Assembly (NCBI RefSeq): GCF_030035675.1
Contig: NC_084482.1
Coordinates: 220,805,943-220,869,942, forward strand
Reading direction: 5' to 3'
Source of the DNA: Rhineura floridana
Taxonomy: Eukaryota > Chordata > Lepidosauria > Squamata > Rhineuridae
Length of the DNA stretch: 64,000 nucleotides
Part shown: piece by piece, positions 30,934-44,109 of the stretch
Layout of the letters: each line of letters opens with the position of its first letter
How positions within the stretch are numbered: position 1 is the stretch's first letter
The notes under the pieces: model-generated
What the model was told of the DNA's origin: nothing
What the model saw: the letters and a program-made list of their open reading frames with translations, nothing else
Databases searched by the model: none
Translations under genes and position numbers: made by a program

Positions 30934-33206
30934 TTAAATGGTTTCTCCCGTGTGGGTTCTGTGATGTAAAACAAGGTTACTGCTTACACTGAAGCTTTTT
31001 CCACACTCCCTGCATTTAAACGGTTTCTCCCATGTGTGGGTTCTTTCATGTAATGTAAGGTGATCATTCCGACGGAAGCTCTTTCCACACTCCCTGCATT
31101 TAAATGGTTTCTCCCCTGTGTGGGTTCTTTGATGCAAAGTAAGCTTGCTTCTCTGACTGAAGCTCTTTCCACACTCGTTACATTTAAATGGCTTCTCCCC
31201 TGTGTGTGTTCTTTCATGTAATCTGAGGTTACCACTCCGACTGAAGCTCTTTCCACACTCTTTGCATTTAAATGGCTTCTCCCCTGTGTGGGTTCTTTGA
31301 TGCAAGATAAGGTCACTGCTATGACTGAAGCTCTTTCCACACTCACTGCATTTAAATTGTTTCTCCCCTGTATGGGTTCTTTGATGCAAAGTAAGCTTGC
31401 TTCTCTGACTGAAGCTCTTTCCGCACTCACAGCATTTAAATGGTTTCTCCCCCGTGTGTGTTCTTTCATGTAATCTGAGGTTACCACTCTGACTGAAGCT
31501 CTTTCCACACTCCCTGCATTTAAATGGTTTCTCCCCTGTGTGGGTTCTTTGATGCAAAGTAAGCTTGCTTCTCTGACTGAAGCTCTTTCCACACTCGTTA
31601 CATTTAAATGGCTTCTCCCCTGTGTGTGTTCTTTCATGTAATCTGAGGTTACCACTCCGACTGAAGCTCTTTCCACACTCTTTGCATTTAAATGGCTTCT
31701 CCCCTGTGTGGGTTCTTTGATGCAAGATAAGGTCACTGCTCTGACTGAAGCTCTTTCCACACTCACTGCATTTAAATTGTTTCTCCCCTGTATGGGTTCT
31801 TTGATGCAAAGTAAGCTTACTTCTCTGACTGAAGCTTTTTCCGCACTCACAGCATTTAAATGGCTTCTCCCCCGTGTGGGTTCTTTGATGTGAAGTAAGC
31901 TTACTTCTCTCACTAAACCCCTGTCCACACTCCATGCATTTAAATGGTTTCTCCCCTGTGTGTGTTATTTGATGTGAAGTAAGCTTACTTCTCTGACTAA
32001 AGGCCTGTCCACACTCCATGCATTTAAATGGTTTCTCCCCTGTGTGTGTTTGGTGATGTAATTTCAGGCTACTGCTTACACTGAAGCTCTTTCCGCACTC
32101 ACTGCATTTAAATGGCTTCTCCGCTGTGTGGGTTCTTTGATGTGAAGTAAGGCTACTACTCTGACTGAAGCTCTTTCCACACTCTTTGCATTTAAATGGC
32201 TTCTCCCCTGTGTGGGTTCTTTGATGCGAAGTAAGGTCACTGCTTCGACTGAAGCTCTTTCCACACTCCATGCATTTAAATGGCTTCTCACCTGTGTGGG
32301 TTCTTTGATGTAAAGTAAGTTTACTGCTCTGACTGAAGCTCTTTCCACATTCCCTGCATTTAAATGGTTTCTCGCCTGTGTGGGTTCTTTCATGTAAAGT
32401 AAGGCTACTGTTCTGACTGAAGCACTTTCCACACTGCTTGCATTTAAATGGCTTCTCCCCTGTGTGAGTTCTTTGATGCGAAGTAAGGTCACTGCTCTGA
32501 CTGAAGCTCATTCCACACTCTCTGCATTTAAATGGTTTCTCCCCTGTGTGTGTTCTGTGATGCAAAGTAAGGTTATTGCTCTGACTGAAGCTCTTTCCAC
32601 ATTCCCTGCATTTAAATGGTTTCTCGCCTGTGTGGGTTCTTTGATGCGAAGTAAGGCTACCGTTCTGATTGAAGCACTTTCCACACTCTCTGCATTTAAA
32701 TGGTTTCTCCCCTGTGTGTGTTCGGTGATGTGAAGTAAGCTTACTTCTCTCACTAAACCCCTGACCACACTCCATGCATTTAAATGGTTTCTCCCCTGTG
32801 TGTGTTCTTTGATGTGAAGTAAGCTTACTTCTCTGACTAAAGCCCTGTCCACACTCCATGCATTTAAATGGTTTCTCCCCTGTGTGTGTTTGGTGATGTA
32901 ATTTCAGGCTACTGCTTACACTGAAGCTCTTTCCGCACTCACTGCATTTAAATGGTTTCTCCCCTGTATGGGTTCTTTGATGCGAAGTAAGCTCATTGCT
33001 CTGACTGAAGCTCTTTCCACACTCCCTGCATTTAAATGGCTTCTCCCCTATATGGGTTCCTTGATGCAAAGTAAGGTGACCGCTCTGACTGAAGCTCTTT
33101 CCACACTCCATGCATTTAAATGGTTTCTCCCCTGTGTGACTCTCAGTCTTGGCTATTACCAGTGGCACCATCTGTGGTTTTCTATTATTCTCATTCTGCT
33201 GGTCAC
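30934..33206 (-). CDS. Gene 2, zinc-finger exon: 26 C2H2 fingers
   Basis: This exon has the same length and finger count as gene 1, and fingers 1-12 are identical to it in protein. From finger 13 the helix contacts read VSSL, QSKS, ESKS, QSKL, QSDL, RGNL, QSKL, QGNL, QSKL, HSDL, RGNL, QSKL, RDHL, VSNL. Fingers 16-20 and 21-24 are near repeats of one another because of a 420-bp internal duplication. Finger 14 ends HQITH where gene 3 has HQRTH; both zinc-binding His remain. The last linker reads TWEKPF. The acceptor is the same CAGCAG tandem (33206 or 33209). The KRAB exon is at 42726-42852 and the first coding exon at 43939-44109. No broken finger was found, so the gene looks functional. Confidence 0.96.
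31076..31880 (-). repeat. Five-finger (420-bp) tandem duplication, gene 2
   Basis: Within the finger exon, about 31076-31460 and 31496-31880 match at a spacing of exactly 420 bp (5 x 84), with only a few differences such as CTATGACTG versus CTCTGACTG. Because the period is a multiple of 84, the frame and finger register are kept. Gene 1 does not have it. Confidence 0.88.
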
Positions 33207-33332
33207 CTGCTGGGGGGGAAGAGGGTTGAAAAAAACACATTGGAATTTCAAGGCAGAAACAAAGCATTTCATCACAGATGAAGCCCAATTATCTGCTTCT
33301 CTATTTTTACATCTCCATTATTCTCCCCCTTT

Positions 33333-34768
33333 TATCTTTGCATGGCCCTCCCTCCCTATTCAATATCTATATAAACTCGCTGACAAAACACCTGTCGGCA
33401 GTAAACTCTCACCCTCCTGTCTTGGCAAGGAGACACTTAACCTGTCTTCTATATGCCGAAGACATTGCCCTGTTATGCCAAACGCAGGTGGGCTTACGTC
33501 GTCTCTTAAGAGAACTTGCCTCCTTTTGTGTGGATGAACTTTTGAGAATTAACTATGCGAAATGCAAGGTTTTAGTTTTCGCCAAAAGTAGACATAAACA
33601 CCGCTGGCAAATTGACAACCATATTATTGACCAAGTCAACGCCTTCAGTTACCTTGGCATTGCATTCCATCCCTTAGGTTCTTGGAATGCGCATTTTGTC
33701 CAGTCTGCTACGACCGCACAGAAATCAGCCGGAGCTTTACTGACCTTCTTTTATACAAAGGGCGGTCAGTACATTCCGGCAGCAGTCCAGGTATTCAACG
33801 CCAAGGTGCTTCCTCAACTTCTTTACGGGACCCAAATTTGTAGTGGAGGCAATTACGCATTGTTGGAGAGGGTACAATCTAAATTCATGAGGTCCATTTT
33901 GGGCGCTCCGAGATGTGTCCCCAGTGTGACCTTGCGCTTGGAATTAGGTGCCCTTCTGATTGAGACCCACGCTTGGATATTAAAATTTAACTACTGGATG
34001 AAGCTGCTATTTTTACCCACTGGATTGCCCCCCTTAACTTTGGAAGATTCCTTCCAATCTCAATGGCATCGGGTAACGATTCACAAACTCAGAACTCTCG
34101 GTTTTTCGCTCCCAGCGATTGGTGCCCTAGGCCATACGACCGCTAAAACAACAATCATCCAACGCCTCAAAGATGTTGAGTATCAGAACAACATGAGCCT
34201 AGTTGCCGCTTATTCAGAATGCAGTATTAATGTAAATCCCTGTATCTTGGCCACTTACATTTCAAGTTTATCTACCCCGAAACTCAGGAGAGCTTTTACC
34301 CTGGCACGACTCAATGTTCTGCCCTCGGCACTAATGGAGGGTAGATACAGGGGAGTCGATTGTTATGATCGAACTTGCCCCTGTGGAGCAGATGCGGTCG
34401 AGACAGTGAACCTTGTACTACTTTGCTGCCCTTTTTATTCAGATCTCCGCCTTAAGTTCATCTCCCCACTTTTATCTAATCTTCCTCTGAGCCCAGAAGC
34501 TATGATTTTACAATATTTAATGGCAGATTCAGAATCACGGATCACTCTGAGGTCGCCTCGTTCTGCACAGCTGCTATGGCTCGCAGGAGGGACCTAATGC
34601 GATGTCTATTAGATCAAGGTTTTAGCTAGATTACTATGTGGACCCGGTTTTAGCTTTTTAGCTTTCTCACTGCACTGATACTGTATTCTATTCTATCTCC
34701 ACTCTGATATTCAGAGGATCCGTAATTATACCGCTGGTCTTGGACCGTAATAAAGATTTTACGTTATC
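33333..34768 (+). mobile_element. Vingi-like LINE, unit 2
   Basis: This is the same insertion as in unit 1, with the frame open at 33278-34597. One visible change, A at 34091, turns a Gly shared by units 1 and 3 into Arg. Confidence 0.7.
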
Positions 34769-35736
34769 TTTGCGTGGCCAGATGAAAGCAAGGTTACCTG
34801 AATATCCTGCAGTCTCACACAGCAACATAAATTCCTTTCAGGTCCATATAACACTTGATGTCACTAAGCCCAGATTTGTCTGGGTTTCCTGCTACTGCCA
34901 TACAACTGTGATATATATTTCTAAAATAATATGCAATGAAAAGTGGGGTGTGGGGGAAGAGAAGGGCAGCAAGTCTGCAGAACAGGACAAATTGGGCACA
35001 GCTCACTTCTCCTTGATTCTTAATAATTTGACTGCAGTCAAAAGAGCCGGTCAGACAGAAATATAGGAACAAATGAAGTTGTGATATACTGAATCAGACC
35101 CTGGTCCCTCGAGGTCAGTACTGTCAATACTGGCTGGCAGCTGCGCTGCAGGTTTTCAGATAAAGACACTTCTAAATTCCACCTGAAGATTCAAGGGATT
35201 AAACTTAGCTGAGCTAAGACAGGGATGGCCAAAGACCAACACTACACGAGTTTGCAATGATGCTCTGAACCGTAAGGGGAATGCCCGACTGATCTCTCCC
35301 CTTCATCAAAGCCCTGTACAATTAGATCTTGTTCTTCCAGCCAAGAGACTAAGCCCAGGTTTGACATTTCTTTCAAAGATACAGATAAGCTAGTTAGTTC
35401 TGAACTGAAATTATTCTCCTCTCTCCATAACAAAGAACGATCTTAGATCTCCTGGAGATGAATAGCACAGGGACATGTAGATCCAAATGTCTCTTGTGGA
35501 CAAGAAACTGTTCAAAAATCTCAATTCAGTGACACTGTGGAAACCAATCCAGCTATCTTAATTTGGGGATTTCTCAGCAGATGGGAAGGAAACTTCAACC
35601 TGGATGCCATTCCCCCTCCTTATATGAACAGCCTGGCTGGATCAGACCACAGGCCTATCTATTCCAGCATCCTCACAGTGCCAAAGTGGATGCAGATGGG
35701 AAGTCTACAGGGAGCACGTGAAGGCATCACTTCCGA

Positions 35737-37635
35737 GCACTTCCAAGATAAGATCGCATGCATTCGCTGGGACTTAGACTCCAATATTATAGCAGTTGGA
35801 CCTAATGAAGTATCCAGATCACGGTCTTGTCCTCATTTATTGGATGAGTTTCAGTCTGTGCAGCTTGAGGATGTTGACAGGATCCTTGGACTGGTGCGGG
35901 CGACCACATCTGTACTGGATCCTTGCCCCTCTTGGCTGGTGAAAGCTGTCAGGACCGGAACCGCCGGCTGGGCCAAGGAGGTAATAAATGCCTCTTTAAG
36001 AGAGGGAGTGGTCCCTGACTGCCTAAAAGAGGCGGTGGTGAGACCACTCCTGAAGAAACCCTCCTTGGACCCAGATACCTTGAACAACTATAGACCTGTG
36101 GCGAATGTTCCGTTCCTGGGCAAGATCCTGGAGCGGGTGGTTGCCGGCCAGCTCCAGACGCTCTTGGATGACACTGATTATCTTGATCCATTTCAATCCG
36201 GTTTTAGGCCTGGTTATGGCACCGAAACAGCCCTGGTCGCCCTGTACGATGACCTCTGTCGGGAGAGGGACAGGGGGAGTGTAACTCTGTTGATTCTCCT
36301 TGATCTCTCAGCTGCTTTTGATACCATCGACCATGGTATCCTTCTGGGAAGACTCACGGAGTTGGGAGTTGGGGGTACTGCTTGGCAGTGGCTCCGCTCC
36401 TACTTGGTGGGTCGTCACCAGAAGGTAGTGCTTGGGGAACATTGCTCGACACCCTGGATTCTCCATTGTGGAGTCCCGCAGGGATCGGTCCTGTCCCCCA
36501 TGATTTTTAACATCTACATGCAGCCGCTGGGTGCGGTCAACAGGAGTTTTGGGGTGCGTTGTCATCAGTATGCTGATGACACACAACTCTATTTCTCCTT
36601 TTCATCCTCTTCAGGTGAGGCTGTTAACGTGCTAAACCGCTGCCTGGCCGTGATAATGGACTGGATGGGAGCTAACAAACTGAAGCTCAATCCTGACAAG
36701 ACCAAGACGCTGTTGGTGAGTGCCTTCACTGTCCAGATGGAGGATGTTCATCCTGTTCTTGATGGGGTTACACTCCCCTTGAAGGAACAGGTTCGTAGCT
36801 TGGGAGTTCTTTTCGATCCTTCCTTGTCTCTCGAGACCCAGGTGGCCTCGGTGGCACGGAATGCTTTCTACCATCTTTGACTGGTAGCCCAGCTATGTCC
36901 CTATCTGGACAGTGATGACCTTGCCTCAGTTGTTCACGCTCTGGTAACATCTAGGCTGGACTACTGCAATGCGCTCTACGTTGGGCTGCCCTTGAAGAAA
37001 GTTCGGAAACCACAGCTAGTCCAGAATGCAGCGGCCAGATTACTGACGTGGACCAGAAGGTCTGCTCATATAACACCTGTTCTGGCTCATCTGCACTGGC
37101 TTCCTATTTGTTTCCGGGCTAGATTCAAAGTGCTGGTTTTGACCTATAAAGCCCTACACGGCATGGGACCGTAATACCTGGTGGAACGCCTCTCCCAATA
37201 TGAACCTACCCGTACACTGCGCTCAACATCTAAGGCCCTCCTCCGGGTGCCATCCCATCAAGAAGCCCGGAGGGTTGTGACTAGAACTAGGGCCTTTTCG
37301 GTAGTGGCCCCCAAACTGTGGAATAGTCTCCCCGATGAGGTACGCCTGGCGCCAACGCTGCTATCCTTTCGGCACCAGGTGAAAACCTTTTTATACTCCC
37401 AGGCATTTGAAAGTGTATTTTAAATTGTATTTTATAGTGTATTTTATCAGTATTTTCATTATTGTTGTATTTTGACGTTGTTGGTTCTTTGTTATTGTTT
37501 GTTTTGATCTTTGATTTCGTTATACTTATTGTATTTATATATTGTGCTTGTTTTATCTCTTATGTACACCGCCCACAGAGCCTTTTTGGCTTAGGGCGGT
37601 ATATAAATTAAATTAAATAAATAAATAAAATAAAT
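35737..37635 (+). mobile_element. L2-type LINE, unit 2
   Basis: This is the same insertion with both stops in the same places (about 36878 and 37172), so it had already decayed before the units were copied. Confidence 0.88.
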
Positions 37636-39166
37636 ATCTAGTCCAGCATCCTCACAGTGCCTGATCAGATGCGAATGGGAAGTCTACAGGGAGGACATAA
37701 AGGCACCACCCTCCGATCTGACATCAGATGTGCGGCAGATAAAGGTGAGGCTTCAAAAGAACCACCAGCACCTTGAAATGGGCTGCCAATTGCTCCTTTG
37801 CTGGACTGGGGCACACTTGCACCTGCCAGTCAGCTGATCAGTGGTTGAATGAGTCTTTGCTCAAGGTAGGGAAAGCTGTTTCCAATGAATGGAAATCACT
37901 TCTCCCTCCCAGCGCTGCTCTGTGAAGCAGCCCCATTCAGCTCCTGAAGTTGAAAGAAGCAGTGTGGGGTGGCGAGCCAAGGGCTCAGCTTGGCTATGGG
38001 TGCCTGTTCCCTTTCGGAAGCCACTGCTTTTTAGAAAGATCGGCTGTGCATGGGACTTCTCTGGCAGGCAGCCCATCCGAAAGGCACCTTTTTTCCCTCC
38101 CTCCTGCACTATGAAAGGAGGGGGAAGGGTGCTTCAGAGAGCACTTTGCAGCTTTAAGACAGTCTCTGTGCTCCCAACGGGGCAAGGGTTGCACTCAGGT
38201 CCTGCTTGCTTGCTTCCTATAGGAATGCTGCCATTGGCCTGATCCACCAGGCTCTTCCTAAAGACATCTAAGATGTTCTCCAGGAGAACTCACACCCTGA
38301 TGGGTCAATTAATCTGCAATGAATCATATTACACAGGAACTGAAAAATCCTACAATTTCCAAACCAAAATGGGGCCTCAACGCAGCTGAACATCTACCTG
38401 TTGATGTCGCATCTTTGGGATACTGGATAAAGGGATCGTTTCTTTCTTCCCAATACGAACGGAGGTCCGACTCTTTGAAGGAAATAGACAAGACTAGTTA
38501 CTTTTGACCAGAAAATATTCAGCCGTTACAAACAGAGATTTTTATAGATAAGAAAAGGTATAATTTTGATCTGGTAAGTCCTGCTCTCGGTGAATACAAC
38601 AGAGTTGTGTGGACCAAGTAGGGTCAGTCTGGCACTTGTGAACATGCGTCCACTGGGCATGAAGCTCATCTTGAAATGCTTGTTGGGGGTGAACCTAGTA
38701 AAGCCAGCTTCTTAGTAGGCTGCAAACTACTAGGGCAGAACCTAGTAAAGTCAGCAACAGTGGATGCAATTCACTGTGTCACAGGCCACCTGTATTTATA
38801 GAAATTGGCCATCTCCAATTCTTTATAATTGATTTACATAAAATTATGTGGGGGAAAGTGGCGCAAACAATACAAGCCAAAACATGAGTAAAAAGACAAG
38901 CTGCCACTTAAATAATCTTTTTTCCTTTGAGTTTTGTTTACAGTAGTTCCAAAATAAATTCTTTCCCGTAAAGTATCAACATTGTATAAGGAGTCCGGGC
39001 ATTCAGCCAATGATCATGTCTATATATGGCTGAAGCTGTACAGGGGTGAGTCAGGAGAACTTATCAGAATACAACATCAGCATCAAGATGCAGGTTAGGA
39101 TGAGAGTTCAAATGATGGAAACAAGAGTATAGTAGTAATATGAGCATGAACTGACAGAGTCTAGAT

Positions 39167-39302
39167 CAGGGTTTCCCAACCTTTGGTCCACAGATGTTGC
39201 TGGACTACAGTTCCCATAATTCCTGACCATTGGCCATGCTGGATGGGGCTGATGGGAGTTGTAGTCCCACAACATCTGTGGCTCAAAGGTCGGGAAACCC
39301 TG
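39167..39302. mobile_element. hAT-type MITE, unit 2
   Basis: This is the same insertion, with the same 8-bp duplication at 39159-39166 and 39303-39310. Confidence 0.88.
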
Positions 39303-40012
39303 GTCTAGATAGATACAAACTAGAGCTATAAAAGACGGACAGCCTTGGGGATTTTTACCAGTTGTCCGTGACACTGGTCGAAGAAAGAACCACCTGCTCT
39401 GAGTGTTAAGGTCCACACGCAGCAAAGGTGAGATCACTCCTTTTCAGATGGAAATCAATGTGACCTATGCTGTCCTTTGAAATGCAACACGTTAGCGTAC
39501 ATCCCCTTTGTATGTGCTGTGTAAGACCTATGTTCTGATATGTGGCTATGTCCACAAAGTATAGTAAATTAGACATGTTAATTATACATAGACACTGATA
39601 AAGATTTCCTTTCTTGATCGGCCAATAGATATTCCTAGACCTAAAAAGATTCTTGGCTGGGATCTCTGGCCACTTGGTTCACCTGGTCAGACCTAACTGC
39701 CGGCAAAAACTGATGGGTAAAAGTAGCCTAAGGAGTAAAATTGGTCTTCTCTACTGAGATGACATTGCAAGTCGTATGCACAGGACATGACCTGGTCAGG
39801 AGAGAGAACTCCCTCAGCTAACCAATGTGGGAATCTGCTTTGAAACCTTTCCCAAAAGTGGATAAAACTGAACTCCTGGTCCCACTCTGGGTTCCAGTTT
39901 GTGCGGTTCCTTTTGCTGCTTGAAATCTATCTTAGCCCCACATCTCAACTGGGGTCTGACTCCATCACCCTCCCCTGCTTTTCCTTCCGTACCTCAGCTT
40001 CCTGCCTTCTCT

Positions 40013-41887
40013 CTTTTTTTTTTCAATAATTTTTATTCAGATTTTCATAAAACATACAAGACAAAACCATAAAACATTCAAAGACAAAAAACAAAATCAA
40101 AAATAGTTAAACAAAAAAAAATAAAAAGTAAAATATTGACTTCCCATTTGTCATAGATCAAATCAGTTATAAGTCTACAATGAATAACAATCCTGTCTCT
40201 TAAATCATATTATAAAATCACTTTCCTCCAGTAGTTATCTTACTTAATCATCAAATCTCGTAAACATTACTTTATTCTTTCCACAAAAAGTCAAAGAGAG
40301 GTTTCAATTCTTTAAGAAATATATCTATCAATTTTTCTCCAGATAAGCATATCGATTAATCCATCTCATTAATAATTATAATAATCTTATTATCATAACC
40401 ATAGTCAAAATAAACATTTCGATTAATCCATCTCATCAGAATCTGTTAGGTTCAATAATTTCAGTAGCCATTATTCTATTATCCCTATTAGTTCCATCTT
40501 CCATCTTCCATCTTCAATAGTCTTGTTAAGTCCAGTAATTTCAGTGTCCAATCCTCCATTATCAGTATTCCGTAATAATCTTGCTGTCATAGCCATAGTC
40601 ATACAGTAAGAGTCTGATGGGAATTTCCTCCATCCCAAATACCTTCTTGCCATCCATTCTGAATAGGTTGCTGGAATACTGCTGCAAAATCATATCTCTA
40701 TTCTTTTTTACAAAATGTACTGGCCCATCTCTTGAAAGTTTTTCCATTGTCACATGTCTGCAGTTAATTCCATAGGTTTTCTCTATATTAGGCTCCATCA
40801 CATCATTCCAGTCCAGAAGATTATCCATGCCATTGATAACTTTATCTCTAATATCTTCACCAATTTCTTCAGAGACAACATTGAATTCCAAACAGTAGAT
40901 TTTATTTCTAAAATCCATAAACTCCAGATCTTTTTCCTGTTCCACGTTTGTTCCAGTCTCCAGGGTCTCCTCTCTCACAGGGACCCCTATTTCTTTAAAC
41001 TCCTGCATCATTTTGCACAATTCAATTTTCAGCTCCTTACAACCCTGTCTCAGGGTTCGTTTCGTTATCTCAATCTCATCCATTATTTTCTGAAACCTAC
41101 TTACTTCCAGATTCTCAGCCACTTTCTTGATTGCCATTTTAAAAGAAAAATATAAGAGAACCACTTCTTATTTCAGCAACAATTGGGTTAATACTCCAAG
41201 CTTGATGACATCACAGTATAAACAGAGCAGCCAGCCTTATCTCTCAATGCTTAAGAAAACAAAATGTAGTTCCCAGGATCGAAACAATTAATGGCGTCGT
41301 CAGGAAACAGATTCGTCAAAATAAAATAAACCAAAAAGAGAGTAGTCTCAGACAATATAATATTCTTCAGAATAGAAATCAAGAATAGAAATCCCTCTTC
41401 TGTGTATATCTTTAGAATGCAAATCCAGGACAGCTTTTTGCAACAAAAACAGAGATAAGCTGTTAATTAGTGAATAGCAGAGAAGAGTTATAGCTCACCG
41501 AGAAGATGTCCAAAGCCGATCAATCTGGCAAATCTCCTTTTACTGCAACGATTTAAGTCAAATAAAAAAAAATATAGAAAGAAGGGTGCTTGCCTGTTAG
41601 TCCGTTCTCTCTTTGAAGAAAAGATGAACGTGTCGCTTTATCAGATAGAGCTTGATGAAAAATCCGTCCCTCTTTGTCGGTTGGACCTCGTCTCATAAAT
41701 TAATGAAATCTAGTCCTCACAACAAAAATAGGCTTTGAGGTTAATCTCTTCGTTTCTCCCTGCCCGGGAGACGTTTCATCAGTCAAAAAAAAAATGTTTT
41801 GACTGATTTATATCTGAATAAGCTTCTTTTGCGGTGGGAGCCCGTCCCAAAAGCAGGCACAGGCTAAGTCACCCTTCCCGGAAGTCC
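40013..41887 (-). mobile_element. L1-type, ORF1-only element, unit 2
   Basis: This is the same insertion (target duplications 39997-40012 and 41888-41903), one T shorter in the tail. The ORF1-like frame is at 40562-41164 with an unchanged protein. Confidence 0.8.
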
Positions 41888-42725
41888 GCTTCCTGCCTTC
41901 TCTCGACCCTTTTCTGCTGCAACAAAGGTCCCGTCAAGGTTGCTGCTGCAATTTCTGCTTTCCTGGGATCTCTGCTAGCTGAGGGAACGGCCCTTGTTCC
42001 AGCTGCCAAGGAGCCTTTCTCGGGGTCCCTCTTGCCTGCTGCCTTCGCTGTGTCCCTGCCTGAGTCAAAGAGTCTCTGTGCTCCATTTATGTTTCCAGAC
42101 TTCCCACCAGAGCTGGCAAAGCTAAATCTTGCTCTCTGTCCTGTCTTCTGGAGGTCATTCCCTACAAATTGTAGCCTCCACCTCCGCTTCCTCTTCTCCA
42201 AACTGCCGCTTCTTCCTGCTTCAAAGACAAAAGCTGACCTTTGGGCAGAGGAAGGAAGAGGGAGGAGGCAGGAGGTGCTCCCAGGAGCATCTCTTCCCAC
42301 TGGGAGGTTAGAGTACAAGGCACAGAGTGTCAATCATCTGTTGAGGATGCAAGAGAAGATGCTCTGCTGGAGTTTGGGAGCTCCTGCCCTCTCCTCCTCC
42401 TGCTGCAAGGTAAGATTTTTCATCATGGGGCAGCTAAAGGCGGCAGGGAGGGGCACTTTTCGCACTTAATGATCAAAAAGCCCCAAGAACAGAGGAAGCT
42501 GCATTCACCGGATCCTTTCACCCCTCTTGGAGCTGCCAGGGACTAAACCTCGGACCTTCTACATGCAAAGCAGGTGTTCCCCTTCTGAGCTGCAGTCCCT
42601 CCCCAAATATCCAGGGTCCAGGCACCCATTTCCATGACAGCATCCCTGCAGTGGAAGGTTAAATAGCACAGGTACTAAATCCATACCTTCAACATTCATC
42701 AGTCAAGGGGGAAAAGTGCCCTTAC

Positions 42726-42852
42726 CGAGAGAGGCCACCGTCTCATAATTCTCCTCCATGACTTCCCTGTGCAGAGCTCTTTGGCCAGGATCCAGCAGGG
42801 CCCATTCCTCCTCCGTGAAATACACGACCACCTCCTCAAAGGTCACCAGACC
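42726..42852 (-). CDS. Gene 2, KRAB-A exon
   Basis: The sequence and splice sites equal those of gene 1's KRAB exon. It joins the finger exon at 33206 across a 9.5-kb intron (33207-42725) and the start-codon exon at 43939 across a 1086-bp intron. Confidence 0.95.
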
Positions 42853-43938
42853 CTGGAAGGGCAACAGATCATGGAAGAAGAAGAGGCAGTTTCTCCAACA
42901 TGTACCATTTGCTCAGCCAAAAACTTGAATAGCTTTCAAAGAAGATTGGACAAATCCATGGAGGATCAGGACATCAGTGGCTACGAGCCACAATGGCAAT
43001 GCATTGCCTCCACTGCCAGAGGCAGTATGCTGGGAATTGCAACAGAGCAGGACACTTGGCAGCTACACTTTGGTTCATATCGTACTAATAGCCTGACCAG
43101 TGGGGCACGCTGGGATTAATTAATTAATTTTATTGCATTTATATACAACCCCATAGCCGAAGCTCTCTGGGTGGTTTACCACAAAAACGATATAGAAATC
43201 TAAAAATACATTTTAAAAAGCAATTTAAAAGCACATGCTAAAATGCCTGGGAGAAGAGGAAAGTCTTGACCTGGCGCCGAAAAGATAAGTGTTGGCGCCA
43301 GGCTCACCTCATCACAGAAATCATTCCATAATTTGGGGGCCACCACTGAGAAGGCCCTCTCCCTTGTTGCCGGACTTCGAGTTTCCCTCGGAGTGGGCAC
43401 CCAGAAGAGGGCCTTAGATGTTAAGCGGAGTGTACGAGTGGGTTCGTATCAGGAGAGGCGTTCCATCAGGTACTTTGGTACCAAGCCATGTGACTCTCTT
43501 GAAGCTGTCCCACTCCCTTTTTGTTTGCATTTCTTTAGTACAGTTACTTTTTATTTAGCTTTTGTGGGGGAGAGTATTTCTGGATTTTACACTGCTCAGA
43601 CACAATTGCAGGGCAGAGCTTGACTGTCTCTCGAAAAAGATCCCACCTCTCCAAGAGTGTATTTTAGGAGTTTTGCCAGAGTTCTGCCAGACACGTGTCA
43701 CCGAATCACAAGTGGGGCGAGTGCTCATGTGTTCAGGTCCTGCTTGCAGGCTTCCCACAGGCATCTGGTCGGCCACTGCAAGAACCGGCTGCTGGAACAG
43801 ACGGGCTATTGGCCTGATCCGGCAGGCTCTCCTTATGCAGCCTCAAAGGTAGTATTCTCCCAGAGCCCTCCCCGCTATGCTCAGAGAGATGCACCCCAGC
43901 TGTCCCCTCGGTCTCTCCCCCAATGATCCTCCCCTTAC

Positions 43939-44109
43939 CTGATTGGGCTGCCCGGCTGCTCTTTCCACTCTATCCCACAGAAGAGACAATCCGGACGGTG
44001 CCTCTGAGGCCATGGCGCTGCCTGAGAGGGAGGAGTAAACTAGGCCAGCTCTGGGACTCCCACAGCTTTCACCACGATGCATGTTTTGTAGGGAGCAGCT
44101 CTCAAGGGC
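43939..44109 (-). CDS. Gene 2, exon preceding KRAB-A (likely start-codon exon)
   Basis: This is the same exon as in gene 1, with no difference seen. It has the strong-context ATG at codon 34. The candidate upstream non-coding donor is at 44387. Confidence 0.78.
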
